Positions 42,803 to 51,430 of a DNA stretch of 64,000 bases are shown in pieces (the stretch's first letter is position 1; each line of letters begins with the position of its first letter). Source of the stretch: Clostridia bacterium (GTDB lineage Bacteria > Bacillota > Clostridia > Oscillospirales > CAG-272). The DNA is taken from contig JAFQPM010000016.1 in the NCBI GenBank assembly GCA_017411745.1, positions 83,120 to 147,119 of the forward strand. The letters are read 5' to 3'. A model generated the notes under the pieces. It saw only the letters and a program-made list of their open reading frames with translations. It did no database searches and was not told the DNA's origin. A program made the translations under genes and the position numbers.

Positions 42803-43927
42803 TTAAACAAGAAGATTCATTTCGGTTTCGGGATCAAAGAAATGCATTACCTTGCCCTCAAACGTTACGTAGATCGTGCTTCCGTAAACCATAGCTCTGC
42901 GCTCATGATCATCAAGAGAAACGGTGGGGATACGAACGATCAGCTTATCGCCGTTATCCTCCTCAACGTGGAGGTGAAGCTCGCTTCCCATCATTTCGTT
43001 TACTCTGATCTTGCAAGGAATAGCCGCAGGGTCGCTTACGTCGGAGCGCGTGATGTGCTCGGGACGAACGCCGAGAATGATCTCTCTTGAGCGTATTCCC
43101 TTTTCTCGGAGCATATCTGCCTTAGCACCGGTCACTTCGATCTTCGCACCGTAAGGAGTAACGTAATATTTTCCGTTCTCATAAACAAGATCGGTCTTGA
43201 AGGTGTTCATCTTGGGTGCGCCGATAAATTCAGCAACGAAAAGGTTGAGAGGCATATCAAACACTTCGGTAGGCGTTCCGACCTGCTGAATGAAGCCGTC
43301 CTTCATAATAACGATACGGTCGCCGAGAGTCATGGCCTCGGTCTGATCGTGGGTTACGTATACGAACGTGGTATCGATCTTCTGACGGAGAAGAATTATC
43401 TCTGCTCTCATCTGATTACGTAGCTTCGCGTCGAGGTTGGAAAGAGGCTCATCCATAAGGAATACCTTACTGTCTCTTACCATTGCGCGACCGATAGCAA
43501 CTCTCTGTCTTTGTCCGCCCGAAAGAGCACGGGGCTTTCTCGTGAGATATTCGGTGATGCCGAGTATCTCTGCCGCTTGAGTCACCTTCTCGTAAACTAT
43601 TTCGTTGGGAACGTTCTTAAGACGAAGGCTGAACGCCATATTCTCAAACACGGTAAGGTGAGGATAGAGCGCGTAGTTCTGGAATACCATCGCGATATTT
43701 CTGTCGCGGGGCTGAAGGTCGTTTACTACGACACCGTCGATCTCGATAGTTCCGTCGGAAATGTCCTCAAGACCCGCTATCATTCGAAGTGTGGTCGATT
43801 TTCCGCATCCCGAAGGTCCTACGAATACTATAAATTCTTTGTCGGCAATATCAAGATTGAAGTCCTGTACTGCAACCGTATCCTTGCCGTATATCTTCTT
43901 TACGTTAGTTAATTTAATGCTTGCCAT
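42803..43927 (-). CDS. Sugar ABC importer ATPase (MsmK/UgpC/MalK type)
   Basis: A 374-aa CUT1-family ATPase that powers the MalFG importer. It has Walker [11 protein letters not shown]-loop [13 protein letters not shown], signature [15 protein letters not shown], Walker [14 protein letters not shown]-loop [14 protein letters not shown], and a C-terminal TOBE/OB regulatory domain (from about 240) with ILGVRPEHI. The ATG at 43927 has GGAGG 5 nt upstream. It is the last gene of the importer operon, 12 nt after malG. In Gram-positives one such ATPase often serves several sugar importers, so it may do more than maltodextrin uptake. Confidence 0.93.
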   Translation of the reverse strand: MASIKLTNVKKIYGKDTVAVQDFNLDIADKEFIVFVGPSGCGKSTTLRMIAGLEDISDGTIEIDGVVVNDLQPRDRNIAMVFQNYALYPHLTVFENMAFSLRLKNVPNEIVYEKVTQAAEILGITEYLTRKPRALSGGQRQRVAIGRAMVRDSKVFLMDEPLSNLDAKLRNQMRAEIILLRQKIDTTFVYVTHDQTEAMTLGDRIVIMKDGFIQQVGTPTEVFDMPLNLFVAEFIGAPKMNTFKTDLVYENGKYYVTPYGAKIEVTGAKADMLREKGIRSREIILGVRPEHITRSDVSDPAAIPCKIRVNEMMGSELHLHVEEDNGDKLIVRIPTVSLDDHERRAMVYGSTIYVTFEGKVMHFFDPETEMNLLV

Positions 43928-43939
43928 ATTTTCCTCCAA

Positions 43940-44824
43940 TTATCCTTTTACTGCTCCGCCAGTAACGCCTTCAACGTAATACTTCTGTAATGCGAGGAAG
44001 ACTGCAACTACGGGAATTGCTACGATAACGCCTGCGGCACAGAACATCGTGTAATGGGTGTTCATATTGGTTCTCGAGAGCCATTCATACATACCGACCG
44101 CAACGTTCATACCTTGGCTGTTCTCGTGAATGAGATAGCTTGCAAGTATAAAGTCGCCCCAAGGAGCCATAAAGCCCATAAGGATAGTATAAATGACGAT
44201 AGGCTTGGACAGCGGCATTATTACCTTGTAGAAGACCTGGAAGCGCGTTGCGCCGTCAACTCTTGCCGCCTCGTCAAGACTCTTCGGGATCGTATCGAAA
44301 AATCCTTTCGATACGTAATATCCCATCGCACTGCTCGCGCAGTAGACTATGATAAGTCCAAGAGGTGCCATTTTTTCTGTAAGACCTGCGTCTGCAAACA
44401 CCTTATATATAAGGATCATCGTAAGGAATCCAGGGAACATTCCGAGAATGAGCATCATATTCATAAGTCCCTTTCTTCCCTTGAAACGAAGTCTGGAAAG
44501 AACGTAACTCATAGAAAGGATAAACACAGTTTGAAGCACTGCGGTAGCAACGCCCATAATTGCGGTGTTACCGAACCACTTAAGGAAGTCGGTCTTTGTA
44601 AAGAGCTTGACGTAATGGTCAAATCCGAATTCCTTTGGGAAAAGATAGGGTGTCTGCATATTGGTTTCGGTCTTGAAGGATTCAAGAAGAATACCAGCGA
44701 AGGGGAAAAGCCAGACGATCGTGATAACAATGAGTATGAAATAAATTATCGCGTTGCTTATCCTACGGCTTGCTTTAGCGCCAAGACCTGTTTTTTTGAT
44801 TTTGTTATCGTTCTGTTTTTTCAT
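43940..44824 (-). CDS. malG: Maltodextrin ABC importer permease (MalG type)
   Basis: A 294-aa membrane protein with six helices. The EAA loop that docks the ATPase is EAARVDGATRFQVFYKVIMP, and the C-terminus PVVAVFLALQKYYVEGVTGGAVKG is the classic MalG ending. The ATG overlaps the malF stop (TGATG), so the two subunits are translationally coupled; a GTG three bases earlier is also possible. GGAGG lies 10 nt before the ATG. It forms the translocation channel with malF. Confidence 0.93.
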   Translation of the reverse strand: MKKQNDNKIKKTGLGAKASRRISNAIIYFILIVITIVWLFPFAGILLESFKTETNMQTPYLFPKEFGFDHYVKLFTKTDFLKWFGNTAIMGVATAVLQTVFILSMSYVLSRLRFKGRKGLMNMMLILGMFPGFLTMILIYKVFADAGLTEKMAPLGLIIVYCASSAMGYYVSKGFFDTIPKSLDEAARVDGATRFQVFYKVIMPLSKPIVIYTILMGFMAPWGDFILASYLIHENSQGMNVAVGMYEWLSRTNMNTHYTMFCAAGVIVAIPVVAVFLALQKYYVEGVTGGAVKG

Positions 44825-46386
44825 CACTTGTAATCCTCCTCATTTCTGGTTGACGGAATTACGTTGTAGACGATAAGCGAGAGTATCGCTACGACAAGGA
44901 AGACGAGAATACCTATGATCGACGCCATGTAGTATTTACTCTCGGTGCTTCCGAGCGTCATCTTAAAGAGCCATGTGATCAGAAGGTCTGTGTGACCGAC
45001 CGACGCGCCTCCCGCCGTTCCCTTGATCGGGTTACCGCCCGAGAGGAGATAGATAACGTTAAAGTTATTGAGGTTTCCTACAAAACTCGTAAGCAGATAG
45101 GGACCCGTTACAAAAAGCATATAAGGAAGCGTGATCTTTGTAAACTGCTGGACCGAGCTCGCGCCGTCTATCTTGGCAGACTCGTAAAGGTCCTGAGGAA
45201 TATTCATCAAAATTCCTGTTGCCATAAGCATGATATAAGGAATACCTATCCAGATATTGATAACGATGAGCAATATCTTCGCAACTGTTGGCGAATCCCA
45301 GAGGGACACAAAATTATTTGCAAGTCGCCAGTCGTGAATGAAGGGTATCTGCTCAAGAGCTCTACCAATAAGACCAGAGGTCGTAAAGAGCTTTGAAACG
45401 TAAAGTAGAGATACGAACTGCGGGATCGCGATGGTCATAACGAGCACCGTTCTCCAGAACTTCTTGATCTTTATTCCCTTCTTGTTTATCATGATCGCGA
45501 CGAACATACCAAGGAAATAGTTAGTAAAGGTTGCGAAGAACGCCCACATTAGAGTCCAGGAAAGGATCTCTCCGAAGGTAAGTCCAAGTCCTCCCTGACC
45601 GAAGTTAAAGAGCTCGTTAAAATGCTCAAATCCTACCCAGCTGAAAAGATTGGAGTATCCGTCGTGTGCCGCGTCGTAGCTTGTGAACGCAATAAGCACC
45701 ATATAGATAATGGGAAGCACGGTAAATGCCAAAATTCCCGCTAAAGGAAGAGCAAGAAGTGTTTTGTGGAACTGATCATCGAGAAGCGACTTCATATCTT
45801 CCTTACCGCTTCTTATCTTTTTGCCCTTTGCAGTGATATCCATACAGATACGGCACTGCTTGACCTGAAGTCTCCAAGTGTAGATGAACGCGAAGATAAA
45901 TATGAAGGTCAGAAGTCCGTAAAGCATTACCTTGACGGAATCATCGCCCCATATAGTTATATACTGGTCTGTAATGGGGTCGTATACGTTCTTTTGGGGC
46001 TGTACCGTACCGATAGTGCTGCCTATCTTAAACCAGTTACCCTTTGCCAGCCAATAGATTCCTCCGCTAGGCAGGACCATATATACTATAAACACGATCT
46101 CAAATAACAGGAATAATATTCCTCTCATTATCTGTCCATAGAATAAATTTCCAAATCCAAAAATAAAGAAGGAGAGCCTTACCGCCCAGTTTCCTCTCTT
46201 GAAGGTCGAGCCGATATCAACGAATTCGTCCTTGACCGCGACACCGCAGTTTTTGAAGAATCCGCCTAACTTCTTAATTCCCTTCCATATAGCCGACGGA
46301 ATAGCGCAAATAAATAACGCAAACTTATACCAGAAAGCCTGCCATTTATTCAGTTTTAAATAATCCAGATCGCTTAGTCTTTTCAT
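44824..46386 (-). CDS. malF: Maltodextrin ABC importer permease (MalF type)
   Basis: A 520-aa permease with eight or more helices, larger than MalG-like partners. The first 75 residues are a charged N-terminal segment with the KAFIC-like helix WYKFALFICAIPSAIWK, followed by helices with FFIFGFGNLFYGQIMRGILF and a periplasmic-type loop with NWFKIGSTIGTVQPQ. The core permease domain starts near 230 and has the EAA loop ESAKIDGASSVQQFTKITLP. The ribosome site before the ATG is weak. It is 171 nt after malE, with two strong hairpins between that probably lower its level relative to the binding protein. Confidence 0.9.
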   Translation of the reverse strand: MKRLSDLDYLKLNKWQAFWYKFALFICAIPSAIWKGIKKLGGFFKNCGVAVKDEFVDIGSTFKRGNWAVRLSFFIFGFGNLFYGQIMRGILFLLFEIVFIVYMVLPSGGIYWLAKGNWFKIGSTIGTVQPQKNVYDPITDQYITIWGDDSVKVMLYGLLTFIFIFAFIYTWRLQVKQCRICMDITAKGKKIRSGKEDMKSLLDDQFHKTLLALPLAGILAFTVLPIIYMVLIAFTSYDAAHDGYSNLFSWVGFEHFNELFNFGQGGLGLTFGEILSWTLMWAFFATFTNYFLGMFVAIMINKKGIKIKKFWRTVLVMTIAIPQFVSLLYVSKLFTTSGLIGRALEQIPFIHDWRLANNFVSLWDSPTVAKILLIVINIWIGIPYIMLMATGILMNIPQDLYESAKIDGASSVQQFTKITLPYMLFVTGPYLLTSFVGNLNNFNVIYLLSGGNPIKGTAGGASVGHTDLLITWLFKMTLGSTESKYYMASIIGILVFLVVAILSLIVYNVIPSTRNEEDYK

Positions 46387-46448
46387 AATACCAATATAAA
46401 CCGAGTTTATATAACCCCTTTCTGATCAGAGTGCTTATAACAAGAAGA

Positions 46449-46543
46449 CATTGTTAGCCGACACACAAGACAAGTGTCCGTCCTATGCATCGGCTAACAA
46501 TGCCTTTTTGTGAGAAGGCGGGGGCTTGCGCCCCCATAGCCTT
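46449..46543 (-). promoter_or_regulatory. Two hairpins in the malE-malF intergenic region
   Basis: Arms CATTGTTAGCCGA (46449-46461) and TCGGCTAACAATG (46490-46502) form a 13-bp stem, and AAGGC-GGGGGC / GCCCCC-GCCTT (46515-46543) forms a second. Neither has a T run, so they are better seen as mRNA-stabilising or processing structures that keep malE mRNA abundant. Confidence 0.6.
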
Positions 46544-46557
46544 CAAAAGATTATTTA

Positions 46558-48099
46558 TTATTCAGCGGGAACAAGCTCGATGGTTACAGCAGTATCGCTG
46601 ATCACCAGCTTAACTTGATACTTACCACTAGCTTCAACAACGATATTAGCACCATTGTTTACACCGTCTGCACCGTAGTTGTTATCCCAGGAGAGACCCT
46701 GACGAACCTTGAACTCTTCGCCCTGTGTCATTTCGATCGGAACGGAGATCCAAGTGCCTGCGGGATCCTCTGTCATGGTATAGTCGGTGTCCCAATTGGT
46801 ATTACCAACAGTACCGATAACCGTCCATGCATATCTCTTTTCAGGAGGAATTTCCAACCAAGAACCGATAGCTGCATCATAGTTATCAAGAGCAGCCTGA
46901 AGATCTGCATCGGAGGTAGCGTTCTTAGCGTCTGCACCAAGAACCTTTGCTATATCCCACCAAGCGCCGCCAATCTGACCCTGAGGTACGCAGTTTTCAG
47001 ATGCTGCCTGCTTAGCAAATGCTGCAAGAGAAAGGTTGGACTGAACTACCTCGGACTTTGCAGCCTCAATGTTAGAGGGTCCCCACTGGAACTCTGTTGC
47101 TCTCTGGAGCTGGCACTCTTCACCTGTGAGGTACTGAGCGAGGAGAGAAAGAACTGCTGCTCTCTTAGTATCGGTCTGAGGCTTAACACCCATCAGCTTG
47201 TAGCCGGTGAATCCACCGAGGTGGTAGGACTTGCCGTCAACTTCGAAGGAAGGAAGATCGGTTGCACCGAGATTTGCGCCAAAGTGCGCTTCTGCTGCAC
47301 CCGCGTTCCAGATACCCGTAACGATAGCGCCAGCATCGGTGAATTCATCTGCGTTAGAGTCGTAGCAAGGAGACTTAGCGAGCTTCTGCATACCCTTCAT
47401 TGCGATAAGGCCTGCTGCAGAGTTGAAATCGTCGTCAATGCCTATGAACTCACCACTCTCGTTCATCGTCCAGGTGGAGTGACAACCGGTTGCGAAGAAG
47501 AAGGATGCGGTGTACCAAGCGTTCTCAAGAGCGTAACGGAACTTCTTACCGTTCTTCTCACAAGCTGCGATAATAGCCTCGAGGCTATCAGCATCTTCTT
47601 CAGAGATGATGCTCTTATCGTAGTACAGGAAGTAACCGTTATCGCTGGTCATAGGATAAGCGTAGATAGAGCCTGCAACGGTTGCTGCTGCTACGGAGCC
47701 TGCATCGTTGTTTGCCTTAATGGTCTCTGCTGCCTTTACGCCGGGCTTAGCGAGTGCGCCTGCCTGAACGAGACGAGCGAGCTGGTCCTGTGCGAAGCAG
47801 TAAATGTCGGGGGCGGTTGCAACGTCTGCAACTACCTTCGAGCCTGCATCAGCCTCGGTAACGCCTTCGATAGAAGCGTTGATCTTGATACCAGGGTTAG
47901 CTTTTTCAAAAGCCGCGATCTGCTGCTTGAACTGATCAGCAACACCGTCTTTTTCGGAAACCCACATAACGATATCGTACGTACCTGCGAGATCCGTATT
48001 GCCGTCGTTGTCGCCCTTACCGCCCTGATCACATGCAGCGAAGCATGCAACGAGCATAATAGCAGCCAAAATAACGGCTAAGATTTTACTCATTTTCAT
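46558..48099 (-). CDS. malE: Maltodextrin-binding lipoprotein with C-terminal starch-binding-like domain
   Basis: A 513-aa lipoprotein. Signal peptide with lipobox CFAAC (Cys23), Gly/Asp linker, then a MalE-type binding domain (DIVMWVSEKDGVADQFKQQI, AFEKANPGIKIN, TAPDIYCFAQDQLARLVQAG, YAYPMTSDNGYFLYYDKS). Ordinary MalE proteins stop near 410-420 aa. Here about 95 extra residues form a separate beta-sandwich (WTVIGTVGNTNWDTDYTMTE, GTWISVPIEMTQGEEFKVRQ, ANIVVEASGKYQVKL) that resembles the starch-binding modules of SusE/SusF of Bacteroidetes. AGGAGG lies 8 nt before the ATG. It heads the importer operon behind a consensus promoter. Confidence 0.88.
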   Translation of the reverse strand: MKMSKILAVILAAIMLVACFAACDQGGKGDNDGNTDLAGTYDIVMWVSEKDGVADQFKQQIAAFEKANPGIKINASIEGVTEADAGSKVVADVATAPDIYCFAQDQLARLVQAGALAKPGVKAAETIKANNDAGSVAAATVAGSIYAYPMTSDNGYFLYYDKSIISEEDADSLEAIIAACEKNGKKFRYALENAWYTASFFFATGCHSTWTMNESGEFIGIDDDFNSAAGLIAMKGMQKLAKSPCYDSNADEFTDAGAIVTGIWNAGAAEAHFGANLGATDLPSFEVDGKSYHLGGFTGYKLMGVKPQTDTKRAAVLSLLAQYLTGEECQLQRATEFQWGPSNIEAAKSEVVQSNLSLAAFAKQAASENCVPQGQIGGAWWDIAKVLGADAKNATSDADLQAALDNYDAAIGSWLEIPPEKRYAWTVIGTVGNTNWDTDYTMTEDPAGTWISVPIEMTQGEEFKVRQGLSWDNNYGADGVNNGANIVVEASGKYQVKLVISDTAVTIELVPAE

Positions 48100-48152
48100 A
48101 AGTAATCCTCCTAAAAATGTTTTTTTATTATGCGCCTCTCGGCACCTTTATT

Positions 48153-48204
48153 ATTATAATATTTTTGAGCATATTTGTCAAGATAATAATAAACCAAAGG
48201 TTGA
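48153..48204 (-). promoter_or_regulatory. malE promoter with upstream palindrome-like site
   Basis: Minus strand TTGACA (48176-48181), 17 bp, TATAAT (48153-48158), a perfect SigA consensus. The site TAAACCA-A-AGGTTGA lies upstream at 48190-48204; it differs in two of 15 bases from the palindrome upstream of the XRE gene. The leader has a small hairpin GTGCC-GAGA-GGCGC (48134-48147). Confidence 0.8.
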
Positions 48205-48270
48205 TTTTCGGCGTTTTGAACAAAATTGATTGAAATATTTATTACACAATGACAAACAAACTTTAACTAA

Positions 48271-49368
48271 TTAATTTGAATATTCGTCGAATGCAGGCAG
48301 TTTTTTGCCATTATAATCGAAAAGACATTGATTTGCCCATTCGTTCGAGGTTGATTTCCCTTCCTCATGAATATATTGCTGACCCGCCGCCGATGCCCAG
48401 CATATATTTTTGCCCGGCAGCCACAATGGCTCCCAATAAAAGACGCCGTCTACTTCGTGCTCTCGCGCCTTTTGCAAAAAATCTCTTACGAAATCCGCTT
48501 GTCCCTTGGGTGTCATCGGATATTTTTCGGCAACTCCCGCAACGTACGCTCTCTCCGAATCGATAACAAGTCTTCGCGCCTCTCCGTCAAGCAAATAGGA
48601 GTCGGAGGTGAAGCCGTAGCCAAGCTCCATTACCATAATTCCCTTTCCAAAACGGCGGCAAGCATCGAGATTTTCAAAAAGCTCGTCGGGAGTGCCGTGC
48701 CAATAGGGATAATATGAAGCTCCGATGATATCGTAGTCAACCGACGCATTTTTCATTTCGGTGAAGAACTCGCCGTAGACCGCTTTATCGTTACTTCGCT
48801 CGAGGTGAAGAATAATTTTTGCTTCGGGAGTTATCTCGCGGCAAGCGCTGCAACCAGCCTTGACAAATCGGCAGAAATTTTCGTAGTTTCCTCTTTTTCC
48901 GTCGGTCTCAAGCTTTCCAAGCGGCCACAGCATGCCGTTCGTGATCTCGTTTCCGACCTGAATGAGCTCGGGAGCAACGCCTGCCTCGCGCGCCTTTATA
49001 AGACAGTCCTTTGTGAACTTATAGACCGCGCTTACCATTTCGTCGACATTGTGATATATCCAAGCCTTCGGGATCATCTGCTTGCCCGGGTCTGCCCAAA
49101 AATCGCTGTAATGGAAGTCGAGCAAAAGCTTATATCCCTTGCTTTTTGCCAGCTTTCCAAGCTCGATATATCGGTCAATATCGCATCCGCCCGCAAGATA
49201 GGGCTCTCCATCGGGGCTGTAAGGATCGTTCCAGACCCTTATGCGCATATAGTTGACTCCGTTTTTTATAAAAGCATCGAGGGGGTCTATCTGCACGTCG
49301 CCGTCAAAGTATTTTGCTCCGTTTTCAAGCTCCTCAAGATAAGTTGACACGTCAACGCCCAGTATCAT
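48271..49368 (-). CDS. Intracellular GH53 endo-beta-1,4-galactanase
   Basis: A 365-aa GH53 enzyme of about the size of a single catalytic domain, with no signal peptide, so probably cytoplasmic. The start is MILGVDVSTYLEEL; the acid/base is E141 in VGNEITNG and the nucleophile is E248 in IMVMELGYGF. Other GH53 marks are VRIWNDPY-type MRIRVWNDPY, DFHYSDFWADPGKQMIPKAW and the calcium-loop region near 270. It would cut galactan-derived oligosaccharides after import. The ATG overlaps the stop of the zinc-ribbon gene by 4 nt (ATGA), and GGAGGGGAACA precedes it. Confidence 0.93.
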   Translation of the reverse strand: MILGVDVSTYLEELENGAKYFDGDVQIDPLDAFIKNGVNYMRIRVWNDPYSPDGEPYLAGGCDIDRYIELGKLAKSKGYKLLLDFHYSDFWADPGKQMIPKAWIYHNVDEMVSAVYKFTKDCLIKAREAGVAPELIQVGNEITNGMLWPLGKLETDGKRGNYENFCRFVKAGCSACREITPEAKIILHLERSNDKAVYGEFFTEMKNASVDYDIIGASYYPYWHGTPDELFENLDACRRFGKGIMVMELGYGFTSDSYLLDGEARRLVIDSERAYVAGVAEKYPMTPKGQADFVRDFLQKAREHEVDGVFYWEPLWLPGKNICWASAAGQQYIHEEGKSTSNEWANQCLFDYNGKKLPAFDEYSN

Positions 49369-49625
49369 TGTTCCCCTCCGATATGCTCTTCAAACCTCAC
49401 GGGCTCATTATCTGCACCGAAATCAACGACTCGCTTCGTCATTGCGCGATATCTGAATCTCGCCATATCGTTAAGACGGAGAACGTCCTCCTCCTTGCCC
49501 GAAAAGCTGCAACGCAGACAGTAGTATTCCTTTTTTTCTTCATCAAAAAACATATCTATATCGATATCTCTCATAAAACATGAGGGACATCTGAAATTCA
49601 ATTTGCCTTTCGTAGCTTGAGCCAT
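49365..49625 (-). CDS. Small zinc-ribbon protein inside the glycosidase operon
   Basis: An 86-aa cytoplasmic protein with one zinc ribbon: CPSC at about 13-16 and CLRC at about 36-39, followed by a helix DVLRLNDMARFRYRAM and a basic/acidic tail. I do not recognise a family. The start at 49625 has GGAGAGG about 8 nt upstream and lies 28 nt inside the 3' end of the preceding gene; its stop overlaps the next start by 4 nt. Such double overlap is evidence that it is a real gene, translated together with both neighbours. Its role among glycosidases is unknown. Confidence 0.75.
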   Translation of the reverse strand: MAQATKGKLNFRCPSCFMRDIDIDMFFDEEKKEYYCLRCSFSGKEEDVLRLNDMARFRYRAMTKRVVDFGADNEPVRFEEHIGGEQ

Positions 49626-51403
49626 GTTTTTACCTCTCCTTTACTTATAGTCTTGCGTACACCGATGTGATAGACGGGCGAGAAGGCTATTCCCTCCTCA
49701 GCCACCGCTTCATCGCAGTCGCCGCCCATTTCCACCTCGGTCAGAACGTCGGGGATAGTAACGTAGGCGCGCTTTGCGTCGTTTTTGACTATTTTTCTGC
49801 CAAGATATGCAAATTTCATATCTTCATCGTCGACACCGAGGGTGACACCGGTCATATCTGCCTGATATTCGGTCGTTCCGAACGCTCCCGTGAAATATTC
49901 GTAGAACGTGACCTTTTCATCGCCGATATCGTTCAATATTCTGCGCTCGGTGATGATATCTCCCTCGCCCTCGACGATAGTGTAGACAGATTGGATCACT
50001 ATATCAAGACCTCCGAGCGTTACTGTAACGGGATCGGCAGTGAGGCGAACTCCTCCGTCGATCTTTTCGTAGACCGCCATAGTTCTGCACAGACAGAGAT
50101 CGGCACTCTCGCCGCGACAGCTTATCTTACACGATCTTACCGTGCCTGCGCCCGCGTAGTGAGTAAAATAGCCTGCACGGTAGTTTATCTGTATCAGATA
50201 AGGATAGGAGGCGTCGTAGACGTTTTCTGTTCCTATACCGGTCTTCTGAGGGATCCTTGCGACGTAGGGACGAAGATCGATCAGCGCACCGCCCTGATTG
50301 AAATCAAAGCAGGTTCTCATTGCGGGGTCTGCATACCAGAAATATTCTTTGTTGCTTCCGTAAAGGATATCCTTCCACAAGGCGCACTCTCCGCGCTTAT
50401 AATCCTTGTGCGATTCGCGATAATAGTCTGCGAACTCGCTCATAGTCATATCGGAGAGCTTACCCTCTTTTTTGAGCTTTCCGTAGTACTTCATTCCGTC
50501 GTCGTAGGACTTTGCCAAAAGCTCGTACGGAGCCTCCCAGCGTCCGCGGCGGTTGAGCCAGCCCGGACCTACGAACATCATATTATAGCTATATCCGTCG
50601 TTATATTTCGCAAGGTGACGGTATTGGTCGATAAGGTTGTAAAGATAGGGATATTCCCACTCGCCGCTGTCGCCGTAATATATCATTCCGCGCAACACAT
50701 TTTGGGGGTGGGTTCCGAAATTCGAGCCGTTTCCGTCAAAGCAAGCCATAAGGTCGCGGGAAAGGTGAGGAATAGCTACGATGCCCGAGTCATCGGCGGC
50801 ATCGGCGGCGGGACAGTGAGAATTTACCTTCGAGGGTATCCAAGGATTCCAAGGGCCTCCGTCCATAAAGGTATACCACGAATTATTACAAGTATGGTAC
50901 GCCTTCGGACCCTCTTCCCAGCAGGTCGCTACCGCACACTTGACGCTCGGATAATTCTTCTTTATATAATTTATGGTGTACGCATCAAGAAAATAACTGC
51001 TCGTGGACTCGGGGTAAAAGCCAAATCTTTCGTAGAACTTTCCGAAAACGTCGTCTACGATCTCCTCTTTTCTCTTTTCGTCGAACATCCAGATGCAAAA
51101 ATCCTCGGTGTGATATTTTTCTCTGAATTCGGGGCACGGCAGACCGAGCAAGGAAAGTCCGATCTCGTCTCCGTATTTTTCGTGGTCTTCCTTTGCAAGC
51201 TCTATTATCACGTCAGAAAACAACGAAGCGTAGGTTATCTGTATAGTGGTCTTAAGTCCGTATTTGTGCGCGCAGTCCTGCTGAAACCTGAATATATCAA
51301 GTGATTCGTCGCGAACTCCGTCCTTTTTTCCAAGTGCCCTTTCGGCATACTCGGGAGAAAGCTCAGGACGGTGAATGATATTGACGATAAATTTATTTTC
51401 CAT
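49598..51403 (-). CDS. Unidentified 601-aa protein of the glycan locus
   Basis: I cannot assign a family. There is no signal peptide. The first 330 residues look like a beta/alpha barrel: IQITYASLFSDVIIELA then EKYGDEIGLSLLG, a layout like polysaccharide-deacetylase or GH57-type barrels but without their His residues. Aromatic-rich stretches (TCNNSWYTFMDGGPWNPW, FVGPGWLNRRGRWEAPYELL) suggest a sugar site. The last 230 residues are beta-rich (SCKISCRGESADLCLC, GDIITERRILNDIGDEKVT), like the sandwich domain of glycosidases. The context (amylase, galactanases) supports a carbohydrate-active enzyme, an inference only. The stop lies inside the zinc-ribbon gene. Confidence 0.6.
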   Translation of the reverse strand: MENKFIVNIIHRPELSPEYAERALGKKDGVRDESLDIFRFQQDCAHKYGLKTTIQITYASLFSDVIIELAKEDHEKYGDEIGLSLLGLPCPEFREKYHTEDFCIWMFDEKRKEEIVDDVFGKFYERFGFYPESTSSYFLDAYTINYIKKNYPSVKCAVATCWEEGPKAYHTCNNSWYTFMDGGPWNPWIPSKVNSHCPAADAADDSGIVAIPHLSRDLMACFDGNGSNFGTHPQNVLRGMIYYGDSGEWEYPYLYNLIDQYRHLAKYNDGYSYNMMFVGPGWLNRRGRWEAPYELLAKSYDDGMKYYGKLKKEGKLSDMTMSEFADYYRESHKDYKRGECALWKDILYGSNKEYFWYADPAMRTCFDFNQGGALIDLRPYVARIPQKTGIGTENVYDASYPYLIQINYRAGYFTHYAGAGTVRSCKISCRGESADLCLCRTMAVYEKIDGGVRLTADPVTVTLGGLDIVIQSVYTIVEGEGDIITERRILNDIGDEKVTFYEYFTGAFGTTEYQADMTGVTLGVDDEDMKFAYLGRKIVKNDAKRAYVTIPDVLTEVEMGGDCDEAVAEEGIAFSPVYHIGVRKTISKGEVKTWLKLRKAN

Positions 51404-51430
51404 ATCTTCTCTTTCCGTATCTATGAAATT

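Noticed and set aside
46615..48081. 488-codon open frame antisense to malE
   Set aside because: The opposite strand encodes a clear binding lipoprotein with promoter and Shine-Dalgarno; the antisense frame is Cys-rich noise.
49667..51304. 545-codon open frame antisense to the 601-aa gene
   Set aside because: The minus-strand gene has coherent operon spacing and domain-like composition; the plus-strand frame has no upstream site.
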